The translations under genes were made by a program, and so were the position numbers. Positions 8,472 through 17,091 of a stretch of DNA of 64,000 bases are shown in pieces. Below the pieces are notes generated by a model. That model worked only from the letters and a program-made list of their open reading frames with translations, was not told where the DNA came from and searched no databases. Numbering within the stretch: the stretch's first letter is position 1; each line of letters opens with the position of its first letter. The stretch is from Akkermansia muciniphila (GTDB lineage: Bacteria; Verrucomicrobiota; Verrucomicrobiia; Verrucomicrobiales; Akkermansiaceae): assembly GCA_945874895.1 (NCBI GenBank), contig CAMCIC010000001.1, positions 248,001 to 312,000 on the forward strand. Reading direction: 5' to 3'.

Positions 8472-9998
8472 ATGACCAAGAAGAAAGTGATTATCGTAGG
8501 TGCCGGTCCCGGTGGTTTGACTTCGGGAATGATTCTGGCTCACCGCGGATTTGATGTGACCATTTTGGAAAAACAAAATCGTGTGGGTGGTCGCAATGCG
8601 GAACTGAAAGTGGGTGATTTTTCTTTTGATACTGGGCCTACCTTTTTGCACCAGAAGTTTACTCTCGATGAAGTCTTTGCGGAAGCTGGAGCGAAGGCGG
8701 AGGACTACATGGATCTCGTGCTGCTGGATCCTATGACGAAACTGACGTGGGGCGACTTGTCGATGGAAACGACCTGCGATCGCGAACTCATGGAAGCAAA
8801 TGTGGAAAAAGCCTTTCCCGGCCACGGCGAAGGCTATCGACGATTCATGGCAGACCATGCAGTAAAACTGGCTGCGATTTACCCCTGCCTGCAACGCCCC
8901 TATCATGAGCTAAAATCCTTTCTCAGCGCCTCTCTCATGAAAGCCATCCCCTACGTTGCAACGGGGAAAAGTGTGGTCGATGTGCTGGAAAACTACTTCG
9001 CCGATGACCGCCTCAAGCTCGCCTTTACCTTTCAGGCGAAATACCTCGGAATGTCACCTTGGCGCTGCCCAGCTTTATTTAGCATCCTGTCTTACATCGA
9101 GTATCGTTACGGCATCTACCACGTTCAGGGTGGTCTTTGCAAAATCTCCGAGGGCATGGCGGAGCTGTTTCAGAAAAACGGTGGCAATTTGCGCCTCAAT
9201 ACTGGTGTAAAGGAGTTAAAGTTCTCCGGCACGAAATGTAGCGGAGTGGTTCTGGAAAACGGTGAACTCTTGGAGTGTGATGACATCATCCTCAATGCGG
9301 ATTACGCCCACGCCGTAACTCATCTGCTCAACGGCCACTCAAAGCCCGCCTCACAAGTGGAGAAGAAGAAATTCTCTTGCTCCACTTTCATGCTCTACCT
9401 CGGACTGGACAAAATTTACCAAGACGAGCCGCACCACCACATCATCTTTGCTGATAACTATCGCCACAACGTCGAGGACATCCAGAGCGAAAAAATCGTC
9501 TCGGATGATATGTCGGTCTACGTGCGCAACTCGTCCATCACAGATCCCCACGTGGCTCCGCCAGACCAGTCCGGTCTATACATTCTGGTGCCCACCATCA
9601 ACACCCGCCACGGGTTCGATTGGGAGACTTACAAGCAGGAATACCGCGATAAGGTGATTGCCCGCATCGAAGCCAAAACCGGAATGAAGGATCTGAACAA
9701 ACACATCATCGCCGAGCGCATTCTCACCCCGCAAGATTGGCGCGATGAGGGCGATATTTTCATGGGCGCCACCTTCAACCTGGCCCACACACTCGATCAA
9801 ATGCTCTACCTCCGCCCTCACAACCGCATGGAGGGATATGAAAATCTGTTCCTCGTTGGCGGCGGCACCCACCCCGGTAGCGGTCTACCCACCATTTACG
9901 AAAGCGGGCGCATCTCGAGCAACCTGCTCTGCGATCGTCACAAGATCGCCTACGACCGCGTCGATCTCGCACCGGCGTTCCTCGGCAGCGCCGACTGA
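8472..9998 (+). CDS. phytoene desaturase-family FAD oxidoreductase
   Basis: A 508-residue protein of the CrtI/CrtN carotenoid desaturase family. The N-terminal dinucleotide fold VIIVGAGPGGLTSGMILA with ILEKQNRVGGR (residues 6-42) binds FAD. The C-terminal block VGGGTHPGSGLPTIYESGR is the diagnostic family signature. Such enzymes desaturate phytoene or C30 diapophytoene at the membrane. It has the usual length. No phytoene synthase or other carotenoid gene is adjacent, so substrate and pigment are unknown; related proteins also act as carotene isomerases or oxygenases. A poor -10-like TATAAG lies about 20 bases before the ATG. Confidence 0.82.
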   Translation: MTKKKVIIVGAGPGGLTSGMILAHRGFDVTILEKQNRVGGRNAELKVGDFSFDTGPTFLHQKFTLDEVFAEAGAKAEDYMDLVLLDPMTKLTWGDLSMETTCDRELMEANVEKAFPGHGEGYRRFMADHAVKLAAIYPCLQRPYHELKSFLSASLMKAIPYVATGKSVVDVLENYFADDRLKLAFTFQAKYLGMSPWRCPALFSILSYIEYRYGIYHVQGGLCKISEGMAELFQKNGGNLRLNTGVKELKFSGTKCSGVVLENGELLECDDIILNADYAHAVTHLLNGHSKPASQVEKKKFSCSTFMLYLGLDKIYQDEPHHHIIFADNYRHNVEDIQSEKIVSDDMSVYVRNSSITDPHVAPPDQSGLYILVPTINTRHGFDWETYKQEYRDKVIARIEAKTGMKDLNKHIIAERILTPQDWRDEGDIFMGATFNLAHTLDQMLYLRPHNRMEGYENLFLVGGGTHPGSGLPTIYESGRISSNLLCDRHKIAYDRVDLAPAFLGSAD

Positions 9999-10106
9999 AA
10001 TCCACAACCCCTTTTTGCGAAATTTCGTGAAATCGCCTTGCCAAAGTCCCTCGCCCGTGCGAATTTGGGTCGACGACATTAGTATCTTTATCAACTCACT
10101 AAGGTT

Positions 10107-11867
10107 ATGCTTCCTGCCCACGCTCCGTTTTCTGAAACCGCACGTCGATTGATCGAGACCGCCCTCGTGGGTCTGGATGCCACCCAGCGCGCCTGGCTTT
10201 CCGGTTATCTTGCCGCTACTCCCGTCGCCACTACCACGGCTCCACTGGCTACAGTCAAAGCACTGGTGCTGTATGGAACTGAATCAGGGAACTCGGAAAA
10301 ACTCGCCGACCGCACCGCCAAGGAGGCGAAGAAAAAAGGCATAGCCGCCACCGTCAAAAACATGGCCGACGTCAAGACCGCCGACCTTGCCAAGCACCAA
10401 AATCTCATGGTGGTGGTATCGACCTGGGGCGATGGTGAGCCTCCCGATGGAGCCACTGCTTTTTACAAAGAATTCATGGCTTCGGAGACGAAACTGCCTG
10501 ACCTTCGTTTCTCCGTGTGTGCTTTGGGCGACACCTCTTACGAAAAATTCTGCCAAACCGGCAAAGACATCGATGCCAAGCTCGAATCTCTCGGTGCCCA
10601 GCGCGTCGCGGCTCGTGTGGATTGTGATGTCGACTACGAAGACGCTTTCACCGATTGGTTGCATGCCACGCTGAGTGCCTTTGCTCCATCGGCTAGCGCA
10701 GTGCTGGATGTGCCAACGGCAGTTTCCTTGACTGCTGCTACCAGCTACGGTCTGAAGAATCCTTTCCCTGCCGAAGTGTTAGAAAACATTCTCCTCAACG
10801 GCAAAGGCAGCGCCAAGGAAACCGTTCACGTCGAACTTTCCCTCGCCGGTTCTGCTCTCACGTATGAGCCTGGGGACGCCCTCGCAGTGATTCCGTTCAA
10901 CAGTGATGATGTCGTGGCGGATCTTCTCCGGGTTGCCAAACTCAAGGGCGACGAAGAAATTGACACCAAAGTCACTGGCAAAAAGTCGCTCGCTCAAGCC
11001 CTTCGCGAGGATCTCGATATCACGGGGCTCTCCCGCTCTGTATTGACAAAACTCCAGGAAGCCGCACCGAACGCTGCGTTGGGCTCGCTGCTGGAAGAAG
11101 GTGCCAAGGACCAGCTCAAGGAATACATCTACGGTCGCGAAATCATCGATGCCATCCAAGATTTTGCCCCCCAAGGCCTTTCTGCTCAAACCCTCGCGAC
11201 CCTCCTCCGCAAACTACCGCCACGCCTTTACTCGATCGCTTCCAGTCCGCTAGCACATGCCGATGAAGTGCACCTCACCGTGGCCGCCGTGCGCTACCAG
11301 TCTCATGGTCGGAGCCGCAAAGGCGTAGCATCGACCTATTTGGCGGACAAGGCACACACCGGTCAATCGGTAAAGGTATATACCCATGCCAACAAAAACT
11401 TCCGTTTGCCAGAAAATGGAGATACTCCCATCATCATGGTGGGACCCGGCACTGGCATCGCACCATTCCGCGCCTTTGTCGAACATCGAGCTGAGCTCGG
11501 TCACAAGGGACAGAGCTGGTTGTTTTTCGGGGATCAGCGTTACATGTTTGATTTCCTTTACCAATTAGAATGGCAGGAGCATCTCAAAAACGGCACGCTG
11601 AGCCGACTCGACGTTGCTTTTTCCCGCGACCAACCGGAAAAAATCTACGTCCAGCAGCGCATGCTCGAGAAATCCCGCGATCTCTACGACTGGCTGCAAA
11701 ACGGAGCCCATTTTTACGTTTGCGGTGACGCCTCCCGCATGGCGAACGACGTTCACGAAGCTCTCATCACCATCTACCAGCAGCACGGCAACCTCACCCG
11801 TGAGGCAGCCGAGGCCGAACTCGAAGCCCTCAAAAAAGCCAAGCGCTACCAGCGTGATGTGTATTGA
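10107..11867 (+). CDS. cysJ: sulfite reductase flavoprotein (alpha) subunit
   Basis: A 586-residue diflavin reductase that passes electrons from NADPH through FAD and FMN to the CysI hemoprotein. After an N-terminal helical stretch, the flavodoxin domain runs from about residue 51 to 195 with the FMN loop YGTESGNSE (56-64) and STWGDGEPPDG. The FAD domain contains RLYSIASSP, and the NADP domain GPGTGIAPFRAF and WLFFGDQ. The protein ends with YQRDVY, the classic CysJ terminus with an aromatic last residue. It heads the cysJ-cysI-cysH group, all on the plus strand. Confidence 0.93.
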   Translation: MLPAHAPFSETARRLIETALVGLDATQRAWLSGYLAATPVATTTAPLATVKALVLYGTESGNSEKLADRTAKEAKKKGIAATVKNMADVKTADLAKHQNLMVVVSTWGDGEPPDGATAFYKEFMASETKLPDLRFSVCALGDTSYEKFCQTGKDIDAKLESLGAQRVAARVDCDVDYEDAFTDWLHATLSAFAPSASAVLDVPTAVSLTAATSYGLKNPFPAEVLENILLNGKGSAKETVHVELSLAGSALTYEPGDALAVIPFNSDDVVADLLRVAKLKGDEEIDTKVTGKKSLAQALREDLDITGLSRSVLTKLQEAAPNAALGSLLEEGAKDQLKEYIYGREIIDAIQDFAPQGLSAQTLATLLRKLPPRLYSIASSPLAHADEVHLTVAAVRYQSHGRSRKGVASTYLADKAHTGQSVKVYTHANKNFRLPENGDTPIIMVGPGTGIAPFRAFVEHRAELGHKGQSWLFFGDQRYMFDFLYQLEWQEHLKNGTLSRLDVAFSRDQPEKIYVQQRMLEKSRDLYDWLQNGAHFYVCGDASRMANDVHEALITIYQQHGNLTREAAEAELEALKKAKRYQRDVY

Positions 11868-11925
11868 AAAAATCCGACTGATCCGACCCATCAGTCTCAT
11901 CTGAGCTATCATCCCTTTTACTACC

Positions 11926-13635
11926 ATGTCTGAAACCAAACTAGCCGCCAACGAGTATATCAAAATTCGCTCGAACTACCTTCGCGGAACCTTGGCCGAG
12001 GAGCTCAATGACGTCTCTACCGGCTCGATCTCCGAGGACAGTCAGCAGCTCATCAAATTCCACGGCTCCTATATGCAGGATGACCGCGACCTACGTGCCG
12101 ACCGCCGCAAGCACCGCTTGGAAAAAGCTTTTTCTTTCATGATCCGCATCCGCGTACCCGGCGGTGTCGCGACTCCCGCCCAGTGGCTCGCTACCGATGC
12201 ACTTTGCGAAAAATACGGCAATCAGGATTTCAAACTCACCACCCGCCAGGCCTTCCAGTTGCACGGCGTCATCAAGTCGAACCTGAAACGCACGATCCAA
12301 GAAATCAACCAGGCCGCCATGGATACCATTGCCGCCTGCGGTGATGTGAACCGCAACGTGATGTGCAATCCGAATCCCCACCTTTCGCACATCCACGCCG
12401 CCGCTCTAAAGGCCGCACAGGACATTTCCGATCACCTCACCCCACAAACTGGCGCTTACCATGAAATCTGGCTCGATGGTGAAAAAATCCAATCCTCCGA
12501 GGAAGAAGTGGAACCCATCTACGGCAAGACCTACCTACCAAGGAAATTCAAAATCACCGTCGCGGTCCCACCCTCAAACGATGTCGATATCTACGCGAAC
12601 TGCCTCTCTTTCGTCGCCATCGTCGAAAAAGACCAACTAGTCGGTTATAATGTGGCTGTTGGCGGTGGAATGGGCATGACTCACGGCGCCGAGGAGACAT
12701 ATCCGCGCATTGCTGACATCATCGGCTTCTGTACGCCCGAGCAAGTGGTGGAGGTGGCGGAGATGGTCGTCAAGGTGCAGCGCGATTTTGGCTGCCGCAC
12801 CGATCGCAAACACGCCCGTCTGAAATACACAGTGCAGGACAATGGTCCCGATTGGTTCCTCAGCAAACTCAACGAATACCTCGGATGGAATTTGGAGCCT
12901 GTCCGTCCGTTTGTATTCGAAAACAACGGCGACCGCTACGGCTGGATCACCGATCCCAATGGCAACTCGCACCTGACCCTCTTCATCGAAGGCGGACGAG
13001 TGATCGACCGCCCCGGCAACCCGATCCGCACGGGTCTCAAGGAAATCGCCAAGATCCACAGCGGCGATTTCCGCCTCACCGCCAATCAGAACGTCATCAT
13101 CGCCAATGTAACGCCGGCACAACGTCCTCAGATCGAAGCGCTCGTCGAAAAATACGGTCTCGAAGACGGCAAAAAGCGCAGTGCGCTTCGCCTGAATGCT
13201 CTCGCCTGTGTCGCCCTGCCCACCTGCGCGCTCTCCCTTGCCGAAGCCGAGCGCTATCTGCCCGTGCTCATCGATGATATCGAAAAAGAAATCGAAAGCG
13301 CCGGCTTGCGACATGATGCCATCACCATCCGCATGACGGGTTGTCCCAACGGTTGCGCGCGCCCCTACATCGCCGAGATCGGTTTCGTCGGTCGCGGCCC
13401 CGAGCGCTACAACGTCTACCTCGGCGGTGGCCACGCGGGTCAGCGCTTGAGCAAACTCTACAAAGGCGATGTGCCGCAGTCGGAAATCCCCGCACTGCTC
13501 AGCCCCATCATCCATCGCTACGCCAAAGAACGTGAAGAGGGCGAAAAATTCGGTGACTTCGTCATCCGCGCTGGCATCGTAGTCGCCACCATTCAGGGCG
13601 ATGATTTCCACAAAAACATCAAAGTCTTGTCATGA
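11926..13635 (+). CDS. cysI: sulfite reductase hemoprotein (beta) subunit
   Basis: A 569-residue siroheme and [4Fe-4S] enzyme that reduces sulfite to sulfide by six electrons. The cluster-binding cysteines are Cys428 and Cys434 (CVALPTC) and Cys473 and Cys477 (GCPNGC), the last also ligating siroheme iron. Arg-rich siroheme-phosphate contacts are present in LTTRQAFQLHG. Length matches E. coli CysI (570). Its TGA overlaps the cysH ATG in an ATGA junction (13632-13635), and cysJ ends 58 bases upstream. Confidence 0.96.
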   Translation: MSETKLAANEYIKIRSNYLRGTLAEELNDVSTGSISEDSQQLIKFHGSYMQDDRDLRADRRKHRLEKAFSFMIRIRVPGGVATPAQWLATDALCEKYGNQDFKLTTRQAFQLHGVIKSNLKRTIQEINQAAMDTIAACGDVNRNVMCNPNPHLSHIHAAALKAAQDISDHLTPQTGAYHEIWLDGEKIQSSEEEVEPIYGKTYLPRKFKITVAVPPSNDVDIYANCLSFVAIVEKDQLVGYNVAVGGGMGMTHGAEETYPRIADIIGFCTPEQVVEVAEMVVKVQRDFGCRTDRKHARLKYTVQDNGPDWFLSKLNEYLGWNLEPVRPFVFENNGDRYGWITDPNGNSHLTLFIEGGRVIDRPGNPIRTGLKEIAKIHSGDFRLTANQNVIIANVTPAQRPQIEALVEKYGLEDGKKRSALRLNALACVALPTCALSLAEAERYLPVLIDDIEKEIESAGLRHDAITIRMTGCPNGCARPYIAEIGFVGRGPERYNVYLGGGHAGQRLSKLYKGDVPQSEIPALLSPIIHRYAKEREEGEKFGDFVIRAGIVVATIQGDDFHKNIKVLS

Positions 13636-14348
13636 CCACGCAGTCGCTGAGCGCCGAGGGGCTTTCGCTTCGCTTGGAATCACTTAAGGCCGCTGACCGA
13701 TTGCGCCTGTTGCATGAGGAATTCGGTCCACGCTTGGTTGCCACGACGTCTTTCGGTCTGCAAGCGGCGGTGATGCTGCATCTGATTCATCACCATGCGC
13801 CAGAGGTGCCGGTGGTGTTCATTGATACTGGTTATCTCTTTCCTGAGACCTATCAATACATGCAAGTCTTGATGGAAAAATGGCCAGTGCAACTGCGCAC
13901 CTACATGCCAAAAATGACTGCCGCCCATCAAGAGGCGATTTATGGCAAGCTCTGGGAACAGGGCAAAGAGGGCAACGAAAGATACGGTATCATCAATAAA
14001 GTGGAACCGATGAACCGTGCCTTGCAAGAACTGGGTGCCGACGTCTGGATTTCCGGCCTGCGCCGCAGCCAAAGCTCCACCCGTGTGAATCGGCCCTTCG
14101 CCGAGCAACAGAAAAAAACCCTCAAGGTTTATCCCATTCTCGACTGGGCCGATGCACAGGTGGCTGCTTACATGACAACGAATGGCATTCCCCCTCACCC
14201 CTTGGCCGATCAATACGTCACCATGGGCGACTGGCACAGCACCTCCCCTGCTGAACAAGGCGTGGAAGCCGAGCATACCCGCTACAACGGACTCAAATAC
14301 GAGTGCGGCCTGCACGAAAGCTCGACACAATCGGATTTCCAGATTTAA
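13632..14348 (+). CDS. cysH: phosphoadenylyl-sulfate (PAPS) reductase
   Basis: A 238-residue PAPS reductase that makes sulfite for CysJI. TTSFGLQAAVMLH is the phosphate-binding loop of the PP-loop fold, FIDTGYLFPETY and WISGLRRSQSSTR bind the nucleotide, and the catalytic Cys225 is in YECGLH near the C-terminus. The paired cysteines that bind [4Fe-4S] in the APS-reducing class are absent, so this should be the cluster-free, thioredoxin-dependent PAPS type. That in turn needs APS kinase (CysC) and sulfurylase elsewhere in the genome. It overlaps cysI by four bases. Confidence 0.94.
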   Translation: MTTQSLSAEGLSLRLESLKAADRLRLLHEEFGPRLVATTSFGLQAAVMLHLIHHHAPEVPVVFIDTGYLFPETYQYMQVLMEKWPVQLRTYMPKMTAAHQEAIYGKLWEQGKEGNERYGIINKVEPMNRALQELGADVWISGLRRSQSSTRVNRPFAEQQKKTLKVYPILDWADAQVAAYMTTNGIPPHPLADQYVTMGDWHSTSPAEQGVEAEHTRYNGLKYECGLHESSTQSDFQI

Positions 14349-14367
14349 GCATCTCCCCCTATGGAAC

Positions 14368-14409
14368 GCGGACTTCAGTCCGCATTTCTTGAAGCGGACT
14401 GAAGTCCGC
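14368..14409. repeat. REP-like double palindrome after cysH
   Basis: GCGGACTTCAGTCCGC (14368-14383) and GCGGACTGAAGTCCGC (14394-14409) are exact reverse complements separated by 10 bases, and each copy is also a palindrome with a two-base centre. The whole can form one 16-bp hairpin or two short ones. It lies 19 bases after the cysH stop and could help end or stabilise the cysJIH transcript. There is no T-run, so it is more like an extragenic repeat than an intrinsic terminator. Confidence 0.75.
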
Positions 14410-14490
14410 GCTCCGATTGACTCACCCGATGCATCCCTGATTGCATAAAAATTCTCCTCGCCATCACCTACGATTGGCAATAGGGTGAGC

Positions 14491-14886
14491 CCGCCGTTTC
14501 CTGGACGGTCGCAGTGAGGCGAAAGTCTTGCTGAGGAAAGTCCGGACACCGCAGGGTAACGTGCCTCGTGAAAAGTGAGGACAGGGGGATCGTGAGAGAA
14601 CCTTGATGGAAAGTGCCGCAGAAAATATACCGCCCATGGTCTCGCTTGCGGGAATCAGGTAAGGTTGAAATGGTGGGGTAAGAGCCCACCGCACCGAGGG
14701 TAACCGAGGTGGCAGGGCAAACCCCACGTGGTGCAAGACAGAACAGGGGAGAGCGACCCGCTCAACATCTCCGGGTAATAGTCGCACTTCACGCAAGTGA
14801 GGTCCCGCGCGAGCGGGAAGAGAAATGACCGTCCATGGTGGCCGTGAGGCCACCGGGACAGAATCCGGCTTACAGGGAAACGGCCC
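14491..14886 (+). ncRNA. rnpB: RNase P RNA (bacterial type A)
   Basis: The catalytic RNA that trims 5' leaders from tRNA precursors. The 5' conserved core GAGGAAAGTCCGGAC is at 14533-14547 and its P4 partner GACAGAATCCGGCTTA is at 14857-14872; AGAAATGACCGTC, found just before the 3' core, is at 14820-14832. Helix P1 is formed by GCCGTTTCCTG (from 14493) and CAGGGAAACGGC (to 14884), which fixes both ends to within a few bases. Length of about 395 nt fits type A. A possible -35 (TTGACT at 14417-14422) lies upstream with only a weak -10. The CCCCC/GGGGG palindrome at 14885-14896 follows the 3' end. Confidence 0.95.
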
Positions 14887-14906
14887 CCCATGGGGGAAGC
14901 AGAGCC

Positions 14907-14938
14907 AAAAAAACAGGCGACCCTAGTGGGTCGCCTGT
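14907..14938 (-). terminator. rho-independent terminator of the pseudopilin gene
   Basis: A perfect 10-11 bp stem, ACAGGCGACCC/GGGTCGCCTGT with a 4-base loop (14913-14938), is followed on the minus strand by seven T residues (complement of the A-run 14907-14913). It sits 26 bases beyond the stop of the minus-strand pseudopilin gene. On the plus strand there is no T-run, so it ends rnpB transcription less obviously. Confidence 0.85.
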
Positions 14939-14963
14939 AAGAAAACAGTTGAAAAGATCGTGC

Positions 14964-15689
14964 TTACTGAGGAAGCAGAACGCTAGGCTGCAAGGCGTTA
15001 GCACCCTGTCCCCAAACGGATCCTTGGCCTTGACCAAACAAGCTGTTGCCACCACCGATGCGGACACGGTTATCGGTCGCGTTCAGACGCTCGGAACGAG
15101 CCGATCCGTCAACGCGGAGATACACACCACGGCTGTCATAGGGATCCGCTTTGAAAACGGCGTCGTTTCCACCAGTTTCCACAGGAGCACACAAAATAGG
15201 AATGCCACCGTTGTCAGAGGTGCTCAGGCCGCGCTGTGTTCCAGTGCCGGTCGCACCACCCGTTACCAAAACATACGAAAATCCGCACTCGCCTTGGCTG
15301 AGAATTTGTGCAACAGGACTAATTACATCGTCGGGTTTTTTGTTGCCAGCGGGGTTGCCGCCTTTTGCAAAGAAAATCTCCTCGGAGCGAGTGTAGCCAC
15401 CGGCAATCAGCTGACCCAGCAATTGGTTGGCGAAATTGCCAGTAAATTGTTGCAGCTCTTGGCTCTGCGTTGCTGTGTTTGGATCGGGGAAATTGCCGAA
15501 GTCTTGGTCGAAGTCCTGCAACACCAGATACACTTGCTTGGAGTTGCTGATGGCTTGCGTCATATCCATCTTCTTACGCTGGCGCAAGATGGCTGGGGTG
15601 GCGAGAGCCGCAAGAGCGACGATAATCGCGATCACGACGAGAAGTTCCACAAGTGTGAAACCTTTACGGGTCCATTGATTGGTTTTCAT
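14964..15689 (-). CDS. type II secretion/type IV pilus-like pseudopilin
   Basis: A 241-residue protein with a class III signal: the prepilin peptidase should cut after Gly10 (TRKG|FTLVELLVVIAIIVALAALA), leaving Phe11 and the conserved Glu15 at position 5 of the mature chain. The hydrophobic N-terminal helix is followed by a globular part rich in Gly, Asn and Asp. This fits the major pseudopilin-like (PulG/GspG) proteins that are numerous in Verrucomicrobiota and Planctomycetota and are usually encoded singly, away from secretion operons. No other secretion genes are nearby, so its machine and role are unknown. Confidence 0.85.
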   Translation of the reverse strand: MKTNQWTRKGFTLVELLVVIAIIVALAALATPAILRQRKKMDMTQAISNSKQVYLVLQDFDQDFGNFPDPNTATQSQELQQFTGNFANQLLGQLIAGGYTRSEEIFFAKGGNPAGNKKPDDVISPVAQILSQGECGFSYVLVTGGATGTGTQRGLSTSDNGGIPILCAPVETGGNDAVFKADPYDSRGVYLRVDGSARSERLNATDNRVRIGGGNSLFGQGQGSVWGQGANALQPSVLLPQ

Positions 15690-15872
15690 GGTAGGTATGT
15701 GTTTGGTTTTATGGGTAGGAGCAACGCTCCCAGGTTATGATGACTGATGGGTAAATCAGTTAGGAGAAAAATACGATGACCCCAGATGAAAGCAAGGAGA
15801 AAAATCAAAATCTCGCATTGATCAAAAAAACCATCGAGGTTTTTTCCTATGGATTTTCCGAGCACCGGTGTC

Positions 15873-17063
15873 TCACATCTCCAATAGCATGCGAGTCGGG
15901 TTTTCCAGAGAGTCCTTGATACGAATGAGGAACGTAACGGCTTCCTTGCCGTCGACAAGACGATGATCATAGCTCAGAGCCAGATACATCATCGGCCTGA
16001 TTTCCACCTTGCCATCCACGGCCACAGGGCGCTGCTGAATGGTGTGCATACCCAGAATGCCGCTCTGGGGAGGATTGAGAATGGGAGTGCTGAGTAGCGA
16101 ACCGTATACTCCACCGTTCGATATCGTAAACACACCACCCTGAAGATCTTCCATCGCGATTTTACCATCGCGAGCCTTAGCGGCGTAGTCGAGGATATCT
16201 TGCTCTACACGCGCGAAACTTTTCTGATCGCATTCACGCAACACAGGAACGATCAGCCCTTTTTCCGTTCCGATCGCCACGCCGATGTCATAGAAGTGGT
16301 TTTCGATGATGTCGTTGCCATCGATCATCGCATTGATCTGCGGCACATCCTTCAGAGCCTGCACCACAGCTTTTACAAAGAAGGACATAAAGCCCAGCTT
16401 CACGCCGTGTTTTTTGAGAAAATCATCCTGAACGGATTTGCGCAGGTTCATTACCGCTGTCATGTCCACTTCGTTGAAAGTCGTGAGGATGGCAGCCGTT
16501 TGCTGGGCATTGACCAAGTGGTTGGCGATCTTGCGTCGCAGCATCGACATCTTCTTGCGAGTGGTGCGACCATCGCTCACCACGGATGCGGACGTTGTCT
16601 CAGCAGGCGGAGTTGCTACTACAATCGTAGTAGGTGCGGCCACCGGAGCAAATCCCGTGACAGATGCTGGTGTGGGAGTAGGAGCCGGTGCCGATACCGC
16701 AACGACGGGTGAAGCAACAGGTAGGGGAGCCACCGCGACCGCGACCGCGACCGGAGCCGGAGCCGGAGACGGAGCCGGAGCCGGAGACGGAGACGGAGAC
16801 GGTGTTGGTGTTGGCGCAGCAACTGCCGCGCCCTCGGCAATGGAAGCGATCACCGCCCCAATGGAGACTTCTGTTCCTTCGGGAACGATAATGGTCAAGG
16901 TGCCATCGGAGGGGGACTCAAGTTCGGATGAAACCTTATCCGTTTCAAAGGTAACAATGGTTTCGCCTTTGCGGACCGTGCTTCCGGTGGGCTTGTGCCA
17001 GCGGGCCACGTTGGCAGAGGTGATGGATTCTCCAAAGGCGGGAACTTTGATATCGAGAGACAT
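15873..17063 (-). CDS. sucB: 2-oxoglutarate dehydrogenase E2 (dihydrolipoyl succinyltransferase)
   Basis: A 396-residue E2 that moves succinyl groups from E1 to CoA. The lipoyl domain covers about residues 1-78 with the modified Lys43 in ETDKVSSE. The catalytic domain runs from about 170 to the end, with the active-site DHRLVDG near residue 370. The 85-residue link between them is almost wholly Pro/Ala/Val/Ser/Thr, and I see no peripheral subunit-binding domain. The ATG at 17063 gives the standard start [13 protein letters not shown]; the frame stays open further upstream but into sucA. It starts 28 bases after sucA. Confidence 0.94.
   Translation of the reverse strand: MSLDIKVPAFGESITSANVARWHKPTGSTVRKGETIVTFETDKVSSELESPSDGTLTIIVPEGTEVSIGAVIASIAEGAAVAAPTPTPSPSPSPAPAPSPAPAPVAVAVAVAPLPVASPVVAVSAPAPTPTPASVTGFAPVAAPTTIVVATPPAETTSASVVSDGRTTRKKMSMLRRKIANHLVNAQQTAAILTTFNEVDMTAVMNLRKSVQDDFLKKHGVKLGFMSFFVKAVVQALKDVPQINAMIDGNDIIENHFYDIGVAIGTEKGLIVPVLRECDQKSFARVEQDILDYAAKARDGKIAMEDLQGGVFTISNGGVYGSLLSTPILNPPQSGILGMHTIQQRPVAVDGKVEIRPMMYLALSYDHRLVDGKEAVTFLIRIKDSLENPTRMLLEM
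16733..16816. repeat. hexanucleotide tandem repeat inside sucB
   Basis: Fourteen consecutive 6-base units (plus-strand CCGCGA, CCGGAG, ACGGAG and variants ending TTGGCG) encode alternating Pro-Thr, Pro-Ser, Pro-Ala and Val-Ala pairs in the flexible linker of the E2 subunit. The repeat keeps the reading frame whatever the copy number, so length can change by slippage without breaking the gene. Confidence 0.85.
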
Positions 17064-17091
17064 GGGAAGAATGGGTAAGAAGGTGAAAAAA

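Noticed and set aside
12637-13611. 324-codon open frame antisense to cysI
   Set aside because: Opposite a definite enzyme with full motifs; no start context or family resemblance.
14464-14853. Open frames opposite the RNase P RNA gene
   Set aside because: The region is rnpB, with intact conserved core and P1/P4 pairing, so the frames are chance.
14885-14896. CCCCC/GGGGG palindrome at the rnpB end as a terminator
   Set aside because: The stem has almost no loop and no T-run; it is more likely part of or just past the RNA 3' end.
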